The notes: generated by a model from the sequence alone, not told the origin. A stretch of 64,000 bases of DNA from Tenacibaculum sp. M341 (GCF_004337695.1 NZ_SJXJ01000020.1:1-64000), one strand, 5' to 3'; positions 25,144-34,995 are shown, counted from the stretch's first letter. A program made the numbers and translations.

Positions 25144-25803
25144 TTAAGACTCCGTTTCAGCAGTCTGAGTAAATTGAGTTAAAATACTTTTAAACACTTC
25201 AATAGGTTGCGCACCCGTTACACCTTCTTTTCTATTAAAAACAATGGTAGGAACAGATCTTACACCTAAGTTTTGCCAATATTGTTTATTTCTTTGTACT
25301 TCAAAACGTACATCATCATTCTCTAAAGTAGCTAAAGCCTCTTCAGCATTTAAGCCAACATCTAACAAAGCTTGTTTCAAAACATCTTTTTTAGAAACAT
25401 CTTTTTGTTCACTAAAATAAGCTGTAGTTAATCGCATTTTTAACTCAGTTTGTTTGTCAAACTTCTTAGCATATTCAAGTAAAACATGTGCATCAAATGT
25501 ATTTACAATTCGCATGCCGTTATAAAAATCAAATTTAAGATCAACATTAGCACCAGCTTCTACTAATCTATTTCTAGAAGCTTCATGTTGTTCTTTAGTA
25601 GAACCATATTTTTGAGTGATATGTTCAGTTAAATCTTGTCCTTCCTCGGGCATATTCGGGTTCAGTTCAAAAGGCTGCCATTCAATGCTTACTTGATCTT
25701 CAATATTTAAATCGGTAATGGCTTTTTGTAAATGTTTATATCCAACAGTACACCATGGGCATACAACATCAGAAACTATATCTATTTTTAATTTATTTTC
25801 CAT
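25144..25803 (-). CDS. DsbA-family oxidoreductase, FrnE-like
   Basis: A 219-residue protein without signal peptide, so cytosolic. DIVSDVVCPWCTVGYKHL has the C15-P-W-C18 active site of the FrnE branch. WQPFELNPNMPEEGQDL and SVPTIVFNRKEGVTGAQP (cis-Pro loop) complete the thioredoxin fold around an inserted helical domain. FrnE-like proteins are linked to oxidative and metal stress in other bacteria, which cannot be confirmed here. It stands alone on the minus strand. Confidence 0.9.
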   Translation of the reverse strand: MENKLKIDIVSDVVCPWCTVGYKHLQKAITDLNIEDQVSIEWQPFELNPNMPEEGQDLTEHITQKYGSTKEQHEASRNRLVEAGANVDLKFDFYNGMRIVNTFDAHVLLEYAKKFDKQTELKMRLTTAYFSEQKDVSKKDVLKQALLDVGLNAEEALATLENDDVRFEVQRNKQYWQNLGVRSVPTIVFNRKEGVTGAQPIEVFKSILTQFTQTAETES

Positions 25804-25947
25804 AAGTGATAAATTTAGGAATTAAATGAACAGTATTTATAAGAAATACAATTCAAACAATTTTATCTATGTATTTGTAGGAATAATTAAGATTTTCTTA
25901 CATGTTTTTTTGGAGTATTTTTACCCTATTAATTAAGAGTTGTAAAA

Positions 25948-26289
25948 ATGAAAGAGACGACAGATAATTCTTTAGGATATTTAGTAATTCTATTAATTGG
26001 TATGGGAATATTTTTTTATGTATATAGAAAAGAAAAGTCTTTATCAAATGAAAGGGGAGAAGCGAAAGGAAAGATTATAGATGCAAGATTGTCAGGTCGT
26101 AAAAAAAGATTAGTCTATGTTTTTTATGTAAAAGGGAGAAAGTATAAAGGAGAAGTATTATCTGCAAGATTTGATTGTGCTAATAAAAAGAACGATTGTA
26201 TTGGAGAGGAGTTTTTTGTAATCTATGATAAGAAAAATCCAAAGAAGAGTGTAATAGATGGAAAATACATAAGCTTAAAGAAAAATTAA
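25948..26289 (+). CDS. Small single-pass membrane protein, unknown
   Basis: A 113-residue protein with one transmembrane helix at about 9-26 (LGYLVILLIGMGIFFYVY). The soluble part (RGEAKGKIIDARLSGRKKRLVYVFYVKGRKYKGE) reads as a small beta-barrel, like the extracytoplasmic strand-rich part of DUF3592-type proteins. Not assigned to a family with confidence. It precedes the phosphatase gene by 41 bp on the same strand. Confidence 0.5.
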   Translation: MKETTDNSLGYLVILLIGMGIFFYVYRKEKSLSNERGEAKGKIIDARLSGRKKRLVYVFYVKGRKYKGEVLSARFDCANKKNDCIGEEFFVIYDKKNPKKSVIDGKYISLKKN

Positions 26290-26330
26290 AATTTAAAACG
26301 ATATTATTCAATAGAACCAAATAAAAATAA

Positions 26331-26996
26331 ATGGCTATATACGTAATAGGAGATATACACGGATGTTTTACTGCATTAGAAACTATTTTTAAACAATACA
26401 TTATACAAGAGGAAGATACTGTCGTTTTTCTTGGAGATTATATTGATAGAGGACCTAATAGTAAAGGAGTAATAGATTGGTTAATTAAGAATAAAGAAAA
26501 GTATCATTTTGAGTTTATTTTAGGAAATCATGAAATAATGATGCAGACAGCCAGAAATAATCATGATACATTAAAAGATTGGTTATACTTCGGAGGAGCT
26601 GAAACGTTAAATTCATATAAAATAGGAGATGATCTTAATTGGGTGAATAAAATAGATAAAAGTCATTGGGAGTTTATTGATAGCTGTAAACCATATGTTG
26701 AAATTGATGACTATATTTTTGTGCATGCAGGATTAGAAAAAGGAAAGAATTTAGAAGCACAGAACAAGTATCATTTGTTTTGGAAAAAGTTTGAAATTCC
26801 TGAGAAATATAGTAAAACTAAAAAAGTAATTTGCGGACATACTTCTAGAAAAAATGGAGAAATAGCTAATTTTGGTCATACTATTTGTATTGATACGTAT
26901 GCTTATGGAGGAAAATGGTTAACATGTTTAAATGTAGAAACAAATGAGTATATAAAAGCAAATAATGAAGGAAGAGTGAAAAAAGGAAAGCTATAA
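26331..26996 (+). CDS. Serine/threonine protein phosphatase, PP2A-like metallophosphoesterase
   Basis: A 221-residue enzyme with all phosphoesterase motifs: GDIHGCFTALE (Asp8, His10), GDYIDRGPNS, LGNHEIMM, FVHAGLE and CGHTSRK. This set coordinates two metals and matches the bacterial PrpA/PrpB and PP1/PP2A type. It may act on phosphoproteins or on small phosphates such as diadenosine tetraphosphate; the sequence does not decide. Cytosolic. No kinase gene is adjacent. Confidence 0.92.
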   Translation: MAIYVIGDIHGCFTALETIFKQYIIQEEDTVVFLGDYIDRGPNSKGVIDWLIKNKEKYHFEFILGNHEIMMQTARNNHDTLKDWLYFGGAETLNSYKIGDDLNWVNKIDKSHWEFIDSCKPYVEIDDYIFVHAGLEKGKNLEAQNKYHLFWKKFEIPEKYSKTKKVICGHTSRKNGEIANFGHTICIDTYAYGGKWLTCLNVETNEYIKANNEGRVKKGKL

Positions 26997-27024
26997 AATT
27001 TTAAGATTTAAGAGAAAAAAAATA

Positions 27025-27117
27025 ATGATTACGTTTATTAAGAAAAATATAACATGGTATACTGATATGTTAGTTCATTTACAACGACCAATCACAAAAA
27101 ACTTATATGAATTTTAA
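27025..27117 (+). CDS. Possible small ORF overlapping the TlpA-like gene
   Basis: ATG at 27025 opens a 30-codon frame beginning MITFIKKNITWYTDMLVHL and ending ITKNLYEF, with its stop 11 bases inside the next gene. It has no membrane helix and a plausible amphipathic character. The overlap could couple translation. Nothing else supports coding, so this is tentative. Confidence 0.3.
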   Translation: MITFIKKNITWYTDMLVHLQRPITKNLYEF

Positions 27118-27661
27118 AAAACATCTGACATTATCAAACTTTATTTTTGGGTTAGCTATTTTTTTGCTGATTTATAAACCAACACGTGCTTGGTTTATAA
27201 GACAAGTTTCTTTTGCTCCAACAGTAGAGAAGATAGAAGGAGGAGCTCGTGTTTTTGATTATAATTGGGAATTGACAGGTGTAAATACATACAATGCAAA
27301 TTTTTCTGAATTCAAAGGAAAAGTGATATTTTTAAATTTCTGGGCAACTTGGTGTCCGCCTTGTGTAGCAGAATTGCCTTCAATTCAAAAGTTTTATAAT
27401 GATTATAAAGATGATGTTGTGTTTATAACAATTACCAATGAAAACTGGAACGATGTAAGTACGTTTTTTAAAGAAGAAGGTTATGAATTCCCTGTATATC
27501 AAGCTAAGCAAGGATATTTAAAAGAGCTTCCGTCAATAACATCAATTCCAAGAACTTTTATCATAGATAAGCATGGAAATATTCGTGTAGATAAATCTGG
27601 AGCGGCGAATTGGAGTGATAAAAATTTCTTAGAAAGTATTGAGTTTATTTTACAGGAATAA
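27107..27661 (+). CDS. TlpA-like membrane-anchored thioredoxin
   Basis: A 184-residue protein with an N-terminal anchor (about residues 10-23) and a periplasmic thioredoxin domain. FLNFWATWCPPCVAELPSI carries the C83-P-P-C86 redox site, and SITSIPRTFIIDKHGNI has the cis-Pro loop. It likely keeps cysteines reduced outside the cytoplasm, as TlpA/ResA proteins do for cytochrome maturation and other targets. The partner is unknown. Confidence 0.92.
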   Translation: MNFKKHLTLSNFIFGLAIFLLIYKPTRAWFIRQVSFAPTVEKIEGGARVFDYNWELTGVNTYNANFSEFKGKVIFLNFWATWCPPCVAELPSIQKFYNDYKDDVVFITITNENWNDVSTFFKEEGYEFPVYQAKQGYLKELPSITSIPRTFIIDKHGNIRVDKSGAANWSDKNFLESIEFILQE

Positions 27662-27804
27662 ATAGATCTGTCTTTATTACCAGAAGAAATTTTTTTATTA
27701 GGAGTTAAAAGAAGATTAAAATATCGATAAAGTGCTTAAAAAGCTTTATATTTAATCAGTTAACTGTTGAAAAATGCCTTTTTTAGATTAATAATGAGAC
27801 AAAT

Positions 27805-28776
27805 ATGAAACTATATCCAATAAAATTTACTCCTATTTTAAAAGAAAAAATTTGGGGAGGTGAAAAGCTGGTTCAAAAATTCAAAAAAAAGTCAGAAAAA
27901 AATAACATAGGAGAAAGTTGGGAGATTTCTGATGTTAAAGGCAATGTATCAATAGTTGCTAATGGAGATTTAAGAGGAACATCTTTAAAAGAATTGGTTC
28001 AAAAATATAAAGGAACATTTGTTGGAGATAAGGTTTACGAACAGTTTGGAGAAGATTTTCCCGTCTTAATAAAGTTTATAGATGCGAAAACACCTTTATC
28101 TATTCAAGTACATCCGAATAATGAATTAGCCAAAGAACGTCATGATTCTTTTGGTAAAAATGAAATGTGGTACATTATGGATAGCGATGCTACTGCTGAA
28201 TTAATTATTGGGTTTAATGAAGAGGTTTCGCAGAAGGAATATGTGGAAGCATTAGAAGGAGGTAAAATTTTAGATATTTTAAATGCTGAGAAAGTTACTA
28301 AGGGAGATGCTTTTTACATTCCAACAGGAAGAGTTCATGCGATTGGAGCGGGAACAGTTTTAGCAGAAATTCAACAAACTTCAGATATTACGTATCGTAT
28401 TTATGATTACGAGAGAGTAGATAAAATCTCAGGTAAACAAAGAGAGTTACATACTGAACAAGCTTTAGATGCTATCGATTACAGAGTGCATGAATCTTAT
28501 AAAACAGATTATGAATTGGTAGAAAACCAGTCTTCTAAATTGATACATTCACCTTATTTTAAAACTGATGTAATTCAGTTAAATACGACAATATTAAAAG
28601 ATTATAGCCAGCTAGATTCTTTTGTGATTTATATGTGTGTAGATGGTGTTTTTGAAGTAATAGCAAACGATGAGGTTTTTTCAGTAGAAAAAGGAGAAAC
28701 TATTTTATTACCAGCAAGTATTCAAGAAATCAGTTTAAAAAGCCAATCAGCCAAAATTTTAGAAGTTTATTTATAG
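27805..28776 (+). CDS. manA: Class I mannose-6-phosphate isomerase
   Basis: A 323-residue cupin enzyme interconverting mannose-6-P and fructose-6-P. PLSIQVHPNNELAKE gives Gln101 and His103, FGKNEMWYIMDSD gives Glu120, and YIPTGRVHAIGAGTVLAEIQ gives the fourth zinc ligand His. ITYRIYDYERVD carries the catalytic Arg. The length matches the short Bacteroidota/Firmicutes form. It supplies GDP-mannose precursors for surface polysaccharide or allows mannose use. Monocistronic in appearance; neighbours are unrelated. Confidence 0.94.
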   Translation: MKLYPIKFTPILKEKIWGGEKLVQKFKKKSEKNNIGESWEISDVKGNVSIVANGDLRGTSLKELVQKYKGTFVGDKVYEQFGEDFPVLIKFIDAKTPLSIQVHPNNELAKERHDSFGKNEMWYIMDSDATAELIIGFNEEVSQKEYVEALEGGKILDILNAEKVTKGDAFYIPTGRVHAIGAGTVLAEIQQTSDITYRIYDYERVDKISGKQRELHTEQALDAIDYRVHESYKTDYELVENQSSKLIHSPYFKTDVIQLNTTILKDYSQLDSFVIYMCVDGVFEVIANDEVFSVEKGETILLPASIQEISLKSQSAKILEVYL

Positions 28777-28820
28777 TCTCAAATTATCGTCTATTTTTAA
28801 CAAATAAAATTTGTTGGTGT

Positions 28821-29654
28821 ATGGCTACGATTGTAAATAAAATGTTGAGAGTTTTTCCTAAGAAGCAAAAAGTTACTGAGGTAGATTGTTTTGCTATATG
28901 TGCTCATTTAGCAGATACAGGAGGAGAGCTTTGGGAGAAGGTTATTTATTATGTAAATGAAGAAGAAAATTGTTTAGATATTAAATATAAGTCGAGAAAA
29001 GGAAGAGGTGATTTAGGTATTGAAAATAAACTAGATGAATTTGATATTTGGATTATTGAAAATGGAGAAGGAGGACATGATTATTTACATTTTTTAAATG
29101 AAAGACAGTATGATATGAAAATGTCTAATGATTTAGTAAATCTATATTGTTTTGATGAAATTAGGGTTTTAGGAAATCACAATGAATTAATTAAAGATTT
29201 TCACAATCATTTTTTTCATACCACAGGCTATCAATTTTCAGGAGCTTTTGAAAAAATAAAACAGAATGTACTTTCTTTTCATGTAAATGGTGTTTACAAT
29301 GCAGGTACTATCTATGATGTTGGAGAGGAGTTTTCAAGGGTACCAGAATTAATGACTAAAGAAGCTTTTTTTGAACCAAGGCAAGTATTCTATTTAGAAG
29401 CAGAGTTTTTATTTTTAGACAATGGAAGTTATGGAGTTAAAAAAATGTTAACGTCCTGTTTAAAAGATAAATTTAAAGATTTTGAATGGAATAGAGAACA
29501 TTTGCACGAAATTCAGATTTGTTATAACAATAGAGTTGTAAAAAGAATTGAAACGGGTGAGCATTGGCTGTATTATAACGGAGAATTCTTTGATAACACG
29601 GTAGAAAGAAATTGGATAGACTATCTTTCTTTAAGAAGAAGAGGATTGGTATAA
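28821..29654 (+). CDS. Uncharacterised cytosolic protein
   Basis: A 277-residue protein that I do not recognise. There is no signal peptide or long hydrophobic helix. It is rich in aromatic and acidic residues (FDIWIIENGEGGHDYLHFL, GYQFSGAFEKIKQNVLSF) and ends in a basic patch (LSLRRRGLV). The long open frame and codon choice like neighbouring genes make it a real gene. It lies 44 bp after manA and 60 bp before recQ. No function is proposed. Confidence 0.55.
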   Translation: MATIVNKMLRVFPKKQKVTEVDCFAICAHLADTGGELWEKVIYYVNEEENCLDIKYKSRKGRGDLGIENKLDEFDIWIIENGEGGHDYLHFLNERQYDMKMSNDLVNLYCFDEIRVLGNHNELIKDFHNHFFHTTGYQFSGAFEKIKQNVLSFHVNGVYNAGTIYDVGEEFSRVPELMTKEAFFEPRQVFYLEAEFLFLDNGSYGVKKMLTSCLKDKFKDFEWNREHLHEIQICYNNRVVKRIETGEHWLYYNGEFFDNTVERNWIDYLSLRRRGLV

Positions 29655-29714
29655 ATATCTGTTTCTTTGTAAAAAAGCGAGCTTCAAATTCTTCGTTTTG
29701 TTTACTTTTGCGGT

Positions 29715-31820
29715 ATGACTGATATCGGCGAAAAAGAGCTTCTAAAAAAATTAAAAACAAACTTCGGATACGATAGTTTTAGATCAAATCAACAAGCTAT
29801 TGTAGAAAATGTATTAAACAAGAAAGATACATTGGTAATTATGCCAACAGGTGGTGGAAAATCAATCTGTTTTCAATTACCTTCATTATTTATTGAAGGA
29901 GTTACTTTGGTAATTTCTCCATTGATTGCCTTAATGAAAGATCAGGTAGATAGTTTAAAGGCAAATGGTATACCTGCTATGTTTTTTAATAGTAGTCAGT
30001 CTTCCGAAGAACAACAAGAAGTATTTAATGCTATTGCCGATAAAAAAATACAGCTGCTTTATGTAGCACCAGAAAGTTTACTTCTTTTACAAAATGTATT
30101 AAATCAGAGTTATATTGGGTGTGTAGCTATTGATGAAGCTCACTGTATATCTTCTTGGGGACATGATTTTAGACCTTCGTATAAACAGTTGGCTTTTCTA
30201 AAAAAAACGTTGCCAGAGGTGCCTATTATAGCTTTAACAGCAACAGCAGACAAAGCAACCCAAGAAGACATATTGGAGCAATTGTCCATACCTCATGCAA
30301 CTCGCTTTATTAGTTCTTTTAATAGAGAGAATATTACCTTAGAAGTAAGACCAGCCAATGAGCGCATACAACAAATAATCGATTATATTGGAAAGAGAGC
30401 AAACGAAGCTGGTATTATTTATTGTTTGAGTAGAAAAACTACTGAGCAGTTAGCTGCCAAATTAAAACAAAACAATATAGATGCAAGAGCCTACCATGCA
30501 GGATTAACTTTTGATGAGCGAGCAGCAACTCAAGAAGCATTTATAAAAGATAATTGTCAGGTAGTATGCGCAACAGTTGCTTTTGGTATGGGAATAGACA
30601 AGTCTAACGTTCGTTGGGTAATTCACTACAATATGCCTAAAAACATCGAGGGTTATTATCAAGAAATTGGACGTTCTGGGCGTGATGGTTTAGAATCACA
30701 TGCATTATTATTTCATAGTTATGCAGATGTAATTCAGTTAAGAAAGTTTATAGAAGGTACCAGCAATCAAGAAGTACAAGAAGCAAAATTAGATAGAATG
30801 AAGCAGTTTGCAGAAGCAACTGTGTGTAGGCGAAAAATTTTGTTAAGTTATTTTGGAGAATTGATTGAAGAGAATTGTGGTAATTGCGATGTATGTAAAA
30901 ATCCGCCTAAGTTTTTTGACGGAACAGTAATTGCCCAAAAAGCACTTTCTGCTATCTACAGGTTAAAAGGAAAAGAAGCTTTAGGTACAGTTGTAGATGT
31001 ACTACGTGGAGCGCAAAATGCTAAAGTGTTAGATAAAAACTATAACACGTTAAAAACTTATGGGGTAGGTAAAGAAACATCATGGAAAGATTGGCAACAT
31101 TATATTATTCAATTGATAAATCAAGGATATTGTCAAATAGCATTTCATGAGAATAATGCTTTACAGTTAACAGATTTTTCATCTAAAGTTTTATTTAATA
31201 ATGAAAAAGTACAATTAACAACACCTGTAGAAGTTAAAAAAGAAGAAAAAAGAAAAGTAACTAAAATAACTAAGAGCACATCAAAAAATAGTTTATTCGA
31301 TCGTTTACGAGCACTGCGTTACCGAATTGCTACAGAAGAAAATATAGCGGCATACTTAGTTTTTAACGATGCAACTTTAAGAGAAATAGAAAAAGAACGA
31401 CCACAAACCGATAATGAATTTTTAGCCATAAGTGGAGTAGGACAACGTAAGTTAGAAGTTTATGGAGGAGAATTTATGGAAGAAATAAAAACATTTCTAA
31501 AAGAAAAGAAGAAGAATAAAAAAGATACTACATTAGAAACCTATAAATTGTATGAAGAAGGTTTTACGATTGAGGAAATAGCAGAAGCAAGAGGCTTAAA
31601 AGCACAAACAATTTTTTCACATCTATCTAAATTATATTTAGAAGGAAAAGATATTGCCTTAGATAAATTTATAGATGCAAATCAATTAAAATTAATAGCA
31701 AACGCAAAAAAAGTTCTTAAAAACGAAACAGCTTTAAAACCTTATTTTGAATTTTTAGAAGAAAAAATTCCATATGAACAAATTAGAATAGGATTAACTA
31801 TTTTACAGAAAAAGAGATAG
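29715..31820 (+). CDS. recQ: ATP-dependent DNA helicase RecQ with C-terminal HTH
   Basis: A 701-residue helicase. Walker A MPTGGGKSICFQLPS (near residue 40), DEAHCISSWGHDFRP, GIIYCLSRKTTEQLA and GRSGRDG form the SF2 core. The RQC zinc site (CRRKIL, CGNCDVC) is present. An HRDC domain (about 520-590, LFDRLRALRYRIATEENI) is followed by an extra HTH_40-type domain (TYKLYEEGFTIEEIAEARGLK) common in Bacteroidota RecQ. A TACTTTTG box (29703-29710) ends 4 bp before the ATG. Role in recombination repair and fork restart. Confidence 0.96.
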   Translation: MTDIGEKELLKKLKTNFGYDSFRSNQQAIVENVLNKKDTLVIMPTGGGKSICFQLPSLFIEGVTLVISPLIALMKDQVDSLKANGIPAMFFNSSQSSEEQQEVFNAIADKKIQLLYVAPESLLLLQNVLNQSYIGCVAIDEAHCISSWGHDFRPSYKQLAFLKKTLPEVPIIALTATADKATQEDILEQLSIPHATRFISSFNRENITLEVRPANERIQQIIDYIGKRANEAGIIYCLSRKTTEQLAAKLKQNNIDARAYHAGLTFDERAATQEAFIKDNCQVVCATVAFGMGIDKSNVRWVIHYNMPKNIEGYYQEIGRSGRDGLESHALLFHSYADVIQLRKFIEGTSNQEVQEAKLDRMKQFAEATVCRRKILLSYFGELIEENCGNCDVCKNPPKFFDGTVIAQKALSAIYRLKGKEALGTVVDVLRGAQNAKVLDKNYNTLKTYGVGKETSWKDWQHYIIQLINQGYCQIAFHENNALQLTDFSSKVLFNNEKVQLTTPVEVKKEEKRKVTKITKSTSKNSLFDRLRALRYRIATEENIAAYLVFNDATLREIEKERPQTDNEFLAISGVGQRKLEVYGGEFMEEIKTFLKEKKKNKKDTTLETYKLYEEGFTIEEIAEARGLKAQTIFSHLSKLYLEGKDIALDKFIDANQLKLIANAKKVLKNETALKPYFEFLEEKIPYEQIRIGLTILQKKR

Positions 31821-32002
31821 TTGTTGTGATTTAAAAGAATGATGAAAATGTTTAAAAACCATATAATTGGTATGATTTTTTAATAAATGATTCAAAAATT
31901 GTATTTTACGAGTCAAAACTGTTTTATAAAGCATAAATACTTCTTCAAAAACTTAATTATCCCTAATAAAGCAGTACAGTTGATTAGTTAATTTGATTTG
32001 AA

Positions 32003-33259
32003 ATGATAAAAAACTTTTTAAAAATATTTTTAGTGCTTATTCTTTTTGCATGCGAAGGAAATCAAAAGGAAAGTAAAGAACTAAAATCTTTGGAAAAAGA
32101 AAATAAAGATAAAAAAGTTGAGGAAAAACAAAGTAAAGCTATTGATAAAATCAAGGACAGACTTAAAGAAATCAACTCAAAAAAAGAAAACACACACGTA
32201 TACGTTAGCAATCCAACTGGTTTAAAATATAGAAAATCTCCTCAAGGAAAAATATTAGGAACTTTTCCTTTGAATACTGAATTAGAGATTGTTGAAAACA
32301 CTAAAATTTTTGGTCAAGCAGTTGAAAATAATCAAACACTAAAAGGAGAGTGGTTAGGAGTAAAACAAAAACAAGATACTGTTTATGTATTAAATTCGTT
32401 ATTATCTGATTCGTACAATTTTTCTAAAATGGAGGTGTATACTGCAACTCAATATGACGAAAAAGATAATGGAGAAATTAGCACAGGTTTTTTAAATGCT
32501 TCTAATGTTTATTTTTCAAATAAAAAAGATACAGAAGAGGTTTTGCCTAAAGAAATATTAAAAGATACTGTTAGATTAAATATTGAGCAGCGAAAAAAGT
32601 TTTTGGATATTATAAATGTTTCAGAGTCTGACAATGTTTTTATTTATGATGTAAATAATGAGAAAGTACATACTTTAAAGGTAAGTTCGTTACCTGTAAT
32701 TGCTTGTATTAATGCTTTTTTTGACGAAAATCATTATGAAAAAACAGAGAAACAGTATCAATTTGGTTTTGATTTAGGAGATGTTTTAAAATATAACTGT
32801 CATATTAATTTTGCAACTATTGGAAAACAAAATCCATTTGTAGTAGGTAAATTAAATCCATTTGTATGGAAAAGGCTAAATCCTGATAGATTTAGAGGAC
32901 AATTAGATATTTATGAAGTACCAGCTGAGTTTAATTATGAAGTTAGATTTGTTTTATCTTATGTTTTAAACGAACTACAATACTACTTAATAAATAAAGA
33001 AAACCTTCTTGTTATAGATAGAGAAAAGAAAGAGATTATTTACAATCACACTTTTTATTCAGGTGTAAATGCAAATTTAACACTACCTATTTTAGAAAAT
33101 GAAAAAGAATTTTTTCACAGACAATGGACAGGAAAACTCTTTAAAAATATGCCTCCAGTTGTATTTGGGTTTCAGAATTGGGTTTTTGGCTGTGAAGAAA
33201 TACGATTTTTAAATACTTCAGATTTGCCAGTAAAAGTTTTATGTGATAGTAGAAATTAA
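32003..33259 (+). CDS. SH3-like lipoprotein, unknown role
   Basis: A 418-residue lipoprotein (signal MIKNFLKIFLVLILFAC, Cys17). A charged coiled coil (about 22-60, rich in K and E) leads to a bacterial SH3-like domain at about 68-125 (VYVSNPTGLKYRKSP, LGTFPLNTELEIVE, GEWLGVKQ). The remaining 290 residues, containing SLPVIACINAFFDENHYEK and VFGFQNWVFGCEEI, are not recognised. The layout parallels the lipoprotein at 43259-44374. It stands alone between recQ and a convergent gene; 31821-32002 shows no gene and only a weak hairpin. Confidence 0.6.
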   Translation: MIKNFLKIFLVLILFACEGNQKESKELKSLEKENKDKKVEEKQSKAIDKIKDRLKEINSKKENTHVYVSNPTGLKYRKSPQGKILGTFPLNTELEIVENTKIFGQAVENNQTLKGEWLGVKQKQDTVYVLNSLLSDSYNFSKMEVYTATQYDEKDNGEISTGFLNASNVYFSNKKDTEEVLPKEILKDTVRLNIEQRKKFLDIINVSESDNVFIYDVNNEKVHTLKVSSLPVIACINAFFDENHYEKTEKQYQFGFDLGDVLKYNCHINFATIGKQNPFVVGKLNPFVWKRLNPDRFRGQLDIYEVPAEFNYEVRFVLSYVLNELQYYLINKENLLVIDREKKEIIYNHTFYSGVNANLTLPILENEKEFFHRQWTGKLFKNMPPVVFGFQNWVFGCEEIRFLNTSDLPVKVLCDSRN

Positions 33260-33266
33260 AAAAAAA

Positions 33267-33300
33267 TCGTCATTGTATAAATAATATTACACAATGACGA
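33267..33300 (-). terminator. Terminator for the ECF sigma / membrane protein pair
   Basis: TCGTCATTGT (33267-33276) pairs with ACAATGACGA (33291-33300). On the minus strand the stem is followed by a long T-run (A-run at 33257-33266), so it acts mainly in that direction. Confidence 0.8.
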
Positions 33301-33309
33301 AGTGTATAT

Positions 33310-33930
33310 TTATAAGCTTTTTAAGTTTTCCATTTCTGAAATAATTTCATTCAATTTACGAAGTTGTCTACCATATACTAAGTTAGTTGATATAGTGTAA
33401 ACAATTGTACAAAGAATTGACATAAAAACGGTCATACCCAAACCAATTCCCATTGCTTCAATAAAAGTGAGCTCATTCAATAAAACATTAGATAAAAAAC
33501 TATCTTCTTTAATAAAATATGCTAGTATAAATATTGACATTACAGCAACAGGTAAGCCAAACATAAAAAGCTTTTTTGTTGATTTAATGATAGATGCAAC
33601 AATGCTTTGATATTTTTTTAGATACGATAAATTATCAAGTTTAATATCAATAGTTTCAAATCTGCTTAGTAATCGTTTATTAAAAAAGTACAGACAAATA
33701 ATTAAAAAAGAGCCGTAAATTCCAATAATAAATTCAGAAAAAGCGATCATACCAATCAATACTAAAATAGCCATTGGAATTAGTCCTTTATTATCAATTT
33801 CGTAAGTTCTTTTAATTTTATTAATCACAGATTTTGATTTTTTGTTATACAAATCATTTATTTTAGGAGCAATGAACGATTCTTCTTTAATAAAAGATTC
33901 ATTCCATATTTTCTCAATTGATTTTTCCAT
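33310..33930 (-). CDS. Four-helix membrane protein partnered with an ECF sigma factor
   Basis: A 206-residue protein with four hydrophobic helices (about 51-68, 70-84, 121-140, 155-180), a soluble N-terminus (1-45) and a short soluble tail. It overlaps the upstream sigma-factor gene by 17 bases, so the two are co-translated. Position and topology suggest an anti-sigma role, but no ZAS or other anti-sigma motif is visible. It is therefore called by context only. Confidence 0.6.
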   Translation of the reverse strand: MEKSIEKIWNESFIKEESFIAPKINDLYNKKSKSVINKIKRTYEIDNKGLIPMAILVLIGMIAFSEFIIGIYGSFLIICLYFFNKRLLSRFETIDIKLDNLSYLKKYQSIVASIIKSTKKLFMFGLPVAVMSIFILAYFIKEDSFLSNVLLNELTFIEAMGIGLGMTVFMSILCTIVYTISTNLVYGRQLRKLNEIISEMENLKSL

Positions 33931-34396
33931 CTAATAATATTTTTAATTGTTTTTTAATTCTGTTAATACGTACTGCAATATTGTTAGCGCTAGTTCCAAT
34001 AATTACAGCAATTTCTTTATTAGGGTTTTCCTCTAAATACAATAGAATAATTGCCCTATCCAATTCTGAGAGTTTTTTAATAGCCTCATATAACAAATTC
34101 AGATTTTCGTTTTCAAAGGCTTTGTTATTATCAAAATCTTCCTGAATCACCTCTATAGGTCTTGCTCTACGATTATTTTTTTTTACCAAGGTTAAGCACA
34201 CGTTTAGTGTAATTCTATAAATCCAAGTAGACCACTTAGACTTTTCTTTAAAAGCCGTTCTACTTTTCCAAATTTGTAAACAAGCCTCCTGATAAAAGTC
34301 CTCAAAATCCTCTTGCGAATCAGTATATGCTCTGCATATTTTAATAATGATTCCTGCATGAGGTAAAATAGAAGTGGTATAAAAATCGTTACTCAA
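33914..34396 (-). CDS. ECF-type RNA polymerase sigma factor
   Basis: A 160-residue sigma-70 protein of the extracytoplasmic-function group. Region 2 reads YTDSQEDFEDFYQEACLQIWKS and STWIYRITLNVCL; region 4 reads IKKLSELDRAIILLYLEENPNKEIAVIIGTSANNIAVRINR. The chosen start is TTG at 34396, as no in-frame ATG lies upstream before a stop-free but poor stretch. It overlaps the membrane gene downstream. It would redirect polymerase in response to a signal passed by the membrane partner. No target promoter can be named. Confidence 0.9.
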   Translation of the reverse strand: MSNDFYTTSILPHAGIIIKICRAYTDSQEDFEDFYQEACLQIWKSRTAFKEKSKWSTWIYRITLNVCLTLVKKNNRRARPIEVIQEDFDNNKAFENENLNLLYEAIKKLSELDRAIILLYLEENPNKEIAVIIGTSANNIAVRINRIKKQLKILLDGKIN

Positions 34397-34599
34397 AATT
34401 GTGTTTTCTTGATTAGTAAATCGAGAATTAAAAATATTACAAGAAAAATAAAAAACTTTTTATAGAACATAGAGAGTATGCATAAATAGATAAAAAAAAC
34501 TGATTGATTGACACGCATATTGATTACTAGTTTACAAATATCAATTAACAGTATTAGTTATGAATAAAAACTCTTTTTTTTGAAATAAAAATTAATAAT

Positions 34600-34986
34600 A
34601 TGAATACAGTATTAAAAATAGGTATAAACCTGAATAGGCTAATAATGATAGTTACAGGTGTTTTATTTGGTTGTTATGCAATAAATGGGAGAATTAATTA
34701 CCAAATATTAGCATTAATATCGGCTATTGTTTTGGGTGCTTATCAAGTATTATTAGCACTTACATTATTGTTAACAAAGAATAATTTTAAACCACTAAAG
34801 GGTGTTTTTCTAGTTTATTTTGTGTCAGTTCTTATATATTTATTTTTCTTTTTCGGTTTTTTATGGAAGTATATTCCTTTTTACAATGAGTATGTTTTGT
34901 CAGTAATACCAGTCTTTTTAGCTTTATATATCACTTTTTTTATGGAGAAAAAGTATGCTGAGAATAGAGTAGAGAGAAAAGAATGA
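34600..34986 (+). CDS. Small four-helix membrane protein, family A member 1
   Basis: A 128-residue protein with four predicted helices (about 12-30, 34-58, 69-88, 96-116) and a basic tail. It shares layout and landmark residues with the products at 35587 and 39162: a G-A-Y-Q or G-F-L-Q turn at the end of helix 2, and a PVFLALYITFFMEK-type final helix ending in E. No known family recalled. It opens the ten-gene plus-strand cluster just before the GbsR regulator, whose promoter follows directly. Confidence 0.6.
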   Translation: MNTVLKIGINLNRLIMIVTGVLFGCYAINGRINYQILALISAIVLGAYQVLLALTLLLTKNNFKPLKGVFLVYFVSVLIYLFFFFGFLWKYIPFYNEYVLSVIPVFLALYITFFMEKKYAENRVERKE

Positions 34987-34995
34987 ATATTTTAT

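Noticed and set aside
31854-31882. Terminator after recQ
   Set aside because: The best stem has a mismatch and only four central pairs; not convincing enough to list.
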